From positions 1 to 7,893 of the forward strand of contig JALUZQ010000161.1 in the NCBI GenBank assembly GCA_027011725.1: DNA of 7,893 bases, written 5' to 3'. Under the pieces are notes generated by a model. That model did no database searches. It was given only the letters and a program-made list of their open reading frames with translations, and had not been told where the DNA came from. Of the stretch, positions 6,451-7,893 are shown piece by piece (the stretch's first letter is position 1; the number at the start of each line of letters is the position of its first letter). A program made the translations under genes and the position numbers. The stretch comes from Sulfurimonas sp. Lineage in GTDB: Bacteria; Campylobacterota; Campylobacteria; Campylobacterales; Sulfurimonadaceae.

Positions 6451-7893
6451 ATGAAAATATTCTTTCTTATTGTACTTACCTTTTCAACACTTTTACAAGC
6501 ATATGATATTGACGAGATGCTTGATCTGTATCGTAAAAGCAGTGATTTATCCCAGAAGACAAAGAACGAATCTCTTGGACATTTAACAGTATATACCCGT
6601 GATGATATTGAGAGGATGCAGGCACATACTTTAGGTGAGCTTCTCAATTCTTTACGATCATTTCGTTACAAAGAGAATATGCTTGGACTTCCTGATGTTT
6701 TACATACTGATCCTTCACTCTATGCAAGTGATACCGTTAAAATTTTTATAAATGACCATGAAATCACCTCTGCATTTGCAGGGAGTGGCTTGTTCATTTA
6801 TGGAAATATCGAACTGGGCTTTGTCGACCATGTGGAAATCTATGAGGGGAGTACCTCTACGGCTGTAAATTCTGAACCTGCTATTGTGACTATTAAGTTG
6901 TACTCAAAAGATCCAGAACGTGAAGATGGTACACATCTGCAAGGGTATGCAGGATCAAGAGGCACAAATCATGAGAATGTATCTTATTCGCACGCTTCAG
7001 AAGATCTCAAATACTATATGTATGCCAGTCGTACCGATGCAAGAAGAGTACATTACACCCATCAAGATCATGACCTCTCACGGGATAATGAACAAAAACA
7101 TGCTTTGATGACACTCAGCTATAAAAAAGTCACAGTTGAGGCAGAATACATAGACCATAAAACAGACCCTTTTCTCTCTTTAAGTATGTTCGCTACACCA
7201 AATGATGGTGATATGAGCTATCAATTAAAGCGTGTGAGTTCTACTATGAGTTTTTTGGATGATGATTCTTTAAAATTTTCTCTCTCATTTATTAGAATTA
7301 ATGAACATCTAAATCTGAACATGGACGGAACACGTTGGACAAGCGATCCTTTAGATCTGATACTTGTGACACATGATAGTTTGGTATCTGACAGCATTGA
7401 TGATATTTATAACGCAAAAATAGAGAAGAAAATACTCTATAAGGGCAATAGCTTTTTAATTGGTGCTAATTATGTAAAAAAATCGCTACACGATACGAAA
7501 GCGTACAATAATGGCGAACTCGACACTCAACCGACTTTTGTAAATAATTCCATCGTTGGACTATATATGCAAGATGATTTTGCCATAAGTGAAAATCAAA
7601 TTATTACCGCTTCAATAAAGCAAAATCAATACTATAGTAAATCAAACAGAGCGGAGCGTAACTTTCAGACCTTTCAAACACGTTTAGGATACATTGCAGC
7701 TTCAAAGAAGAGCAGTTTTAAGGTTTTTGCTTCTACTATGGAGGTGCCGACTGAACAGTATGCCTTGGCCTTTTCAAGAACAAACGAGATTGAGCTACTG
7801 CGTTTAGTAGATATATCTGCTGCGTTTACAAGACATATAAACGCAGCGACATTGGGTTTTTGTGTAGAATACTTACAAAATGAAAACCCGAAA
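6451..7893 (+). CDS. TonB-dependent-receptor-like outer-membrane protein, N-terminal 481 residues (3' end outside window)
   Basis: The frame is open for 481 codons to the window edge. Residues 1-17 (MKIFFLIVLTFSTLLQA) are a clean signal peptide with cleavage after LQA, which fixes the start. Next comes a short polar stretch, IDEMLDLYRKSSDLSQKTKN (20-39), then a plug domain at about 40-152: VYTRDDIERMQAHTLGELL (47-65), KIFINDHEIT (97-106) in the place of the usual 'VDG' strand, VDHVEIYEGSTST (125-137) in the place of 'IERIEVLRGP', and VTIKLYSKDP (146-155) for the last plug strand. From about 160 the protein alternates polar strands rich in Tyr, Phe and Ser, as expected for an outer-membrane beta-barrel. 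No STN domain and no clear TonB box are visible. The substrate is unknown. No Shine-Dalgarno sequence precedes the ATG. I recall similar receptors from Sulfurimonas-type genomes. It is a separate transcription unit from por. The family is fairly sure, the function is not. Confidence 0.8.
   Translation, partial: MKIFFLIVLTFSTLLQAYDIDEMLDLYRKSSDLSQKTKNESLGHLTVYTRDDIERMQAHTLGELLNSLRSFRYKENMLGLPDVLHTDPSLYASDTVKIFINDHEITSAFAGSGLFIYGNIELGFVDHVEIYEGSTSTAVNSEPAIVTIKLYSKDPEREDGTHLQGYAGSRGTNHENVSYSHASEDLKYYMYASRTDARRVHYTHQDHDLSRDNEQKHALMTLSYKKVTVEAEYIDHKTDPFLSLSMFATPNDGDMSYQLKRVSSTMSFLDDDSLKFSLSFIRINEHLNLNMDGTRWTSDPLDLILVTHDSLVSDSIDDIYNAKIEKKILYKGNSFLIGANYVKKSLHDTKAYNNGELDTQPTFVNNSIVGLYMQDDFAISENQIITASIKQNQYYSKSNRAERNFQTFQTRLGYIAASKKSSFKVFASTMEVPTEQYALAFSRTNEIELLRLVDISAAFTRHINAATLGFCVEYLQNENPK

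Noticed and set aside
6444..6647. 67-codon antisense frame at the start of the receptor gene
   Set aside because: The sense frame has a clean signal peptide and plug domain over the same bases; the antisense frame shows nothing recognisable.
6920..7108. 62-codon frame on the + strand, out of frame with the receptor
   Set aside because: It is a shadow inside the open receptor frame that runs from 6451 to the window edge; it has no ribosome-binding site or motif.

Overview
The window looks like chromosome from a Campylobacterota (epsilonproteobacterial) species, most like Sulfurimonas or a relative. The DNA is AT-rich and the genes are tightly packed on one strand. It carries a four-gene pyruvate:ferredoxin/flavodoxin oxidoreductase in the gamma-delta-alpha-beta order known from Helicobacter pylori. 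It also carries a TonB-receptor-like outer-membrane protein of a kind I associate with Sulfurimonas-type genomes. The genus is an inference from recalled family resemblance; no rRNA or other marker gene is present.

Layout, all on the + strand. (1) Positions 1-3033 are one tightly coupled gene run: the C-terminal part of a DUF945/YdgA-like protein cut by the left edge, then a periplasmic family 5 (peptide/oligopeptide-type) ABC substrate-binding protein, then a HAD phosphatase of the phosphoglycolate phosphatase type. Junctions are a 2-nt gap and a 1-nt TGATG overlap. (2) Positions 3034-3152 are an intergenic region with weak promoter candidates and an imperfect inverted repeat. (3) Positions 3153-6306 are porC-porD-porA-porB, with gaps of 10, 0 and 9 nt and strong AAGGAG ribosome-binding sites before the first three genes. 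(4) Positions 6307-6450 are an intergenic region with a hairpin (possible terminator), an exact TATAAT box and an extended -10 box. (5) Positions 6451-7893 hold the first 481 codons of the TonB-receptor-like gene, which runs off the right edge.

The four Por proteins form one enzyme. PorA and PorB supply the thiamine diphosphate active site, PorB also carries one [4Fe-4S] cluster, PorD carries two more to pass electrons out, and PorC is the gamma subunit. The enzyme interconverts pyruvate + CoA with acetyl-CoA + CO2 + reduced ferredoxin or flavodoxin. In autotrophic Campylobacterota it runs in the carboxylating direction next to the reductive TCA cycle; in heterotrophs it oxidises pyruvate. 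The window cannot decide which. The upstream run has no obvious functional tie to por. The receptor gene is a separate unit with its own promoter candidates.

I see no CRISPR array, mobile element, tRNA or rRNA, and no convincing new multi-gene system. The points most worth a second look are the divergent plug-barrel receptor with no Shine-Dalgarno before its start, the dyad in front of porC, and the substrate-binding gene without visible permease genes.
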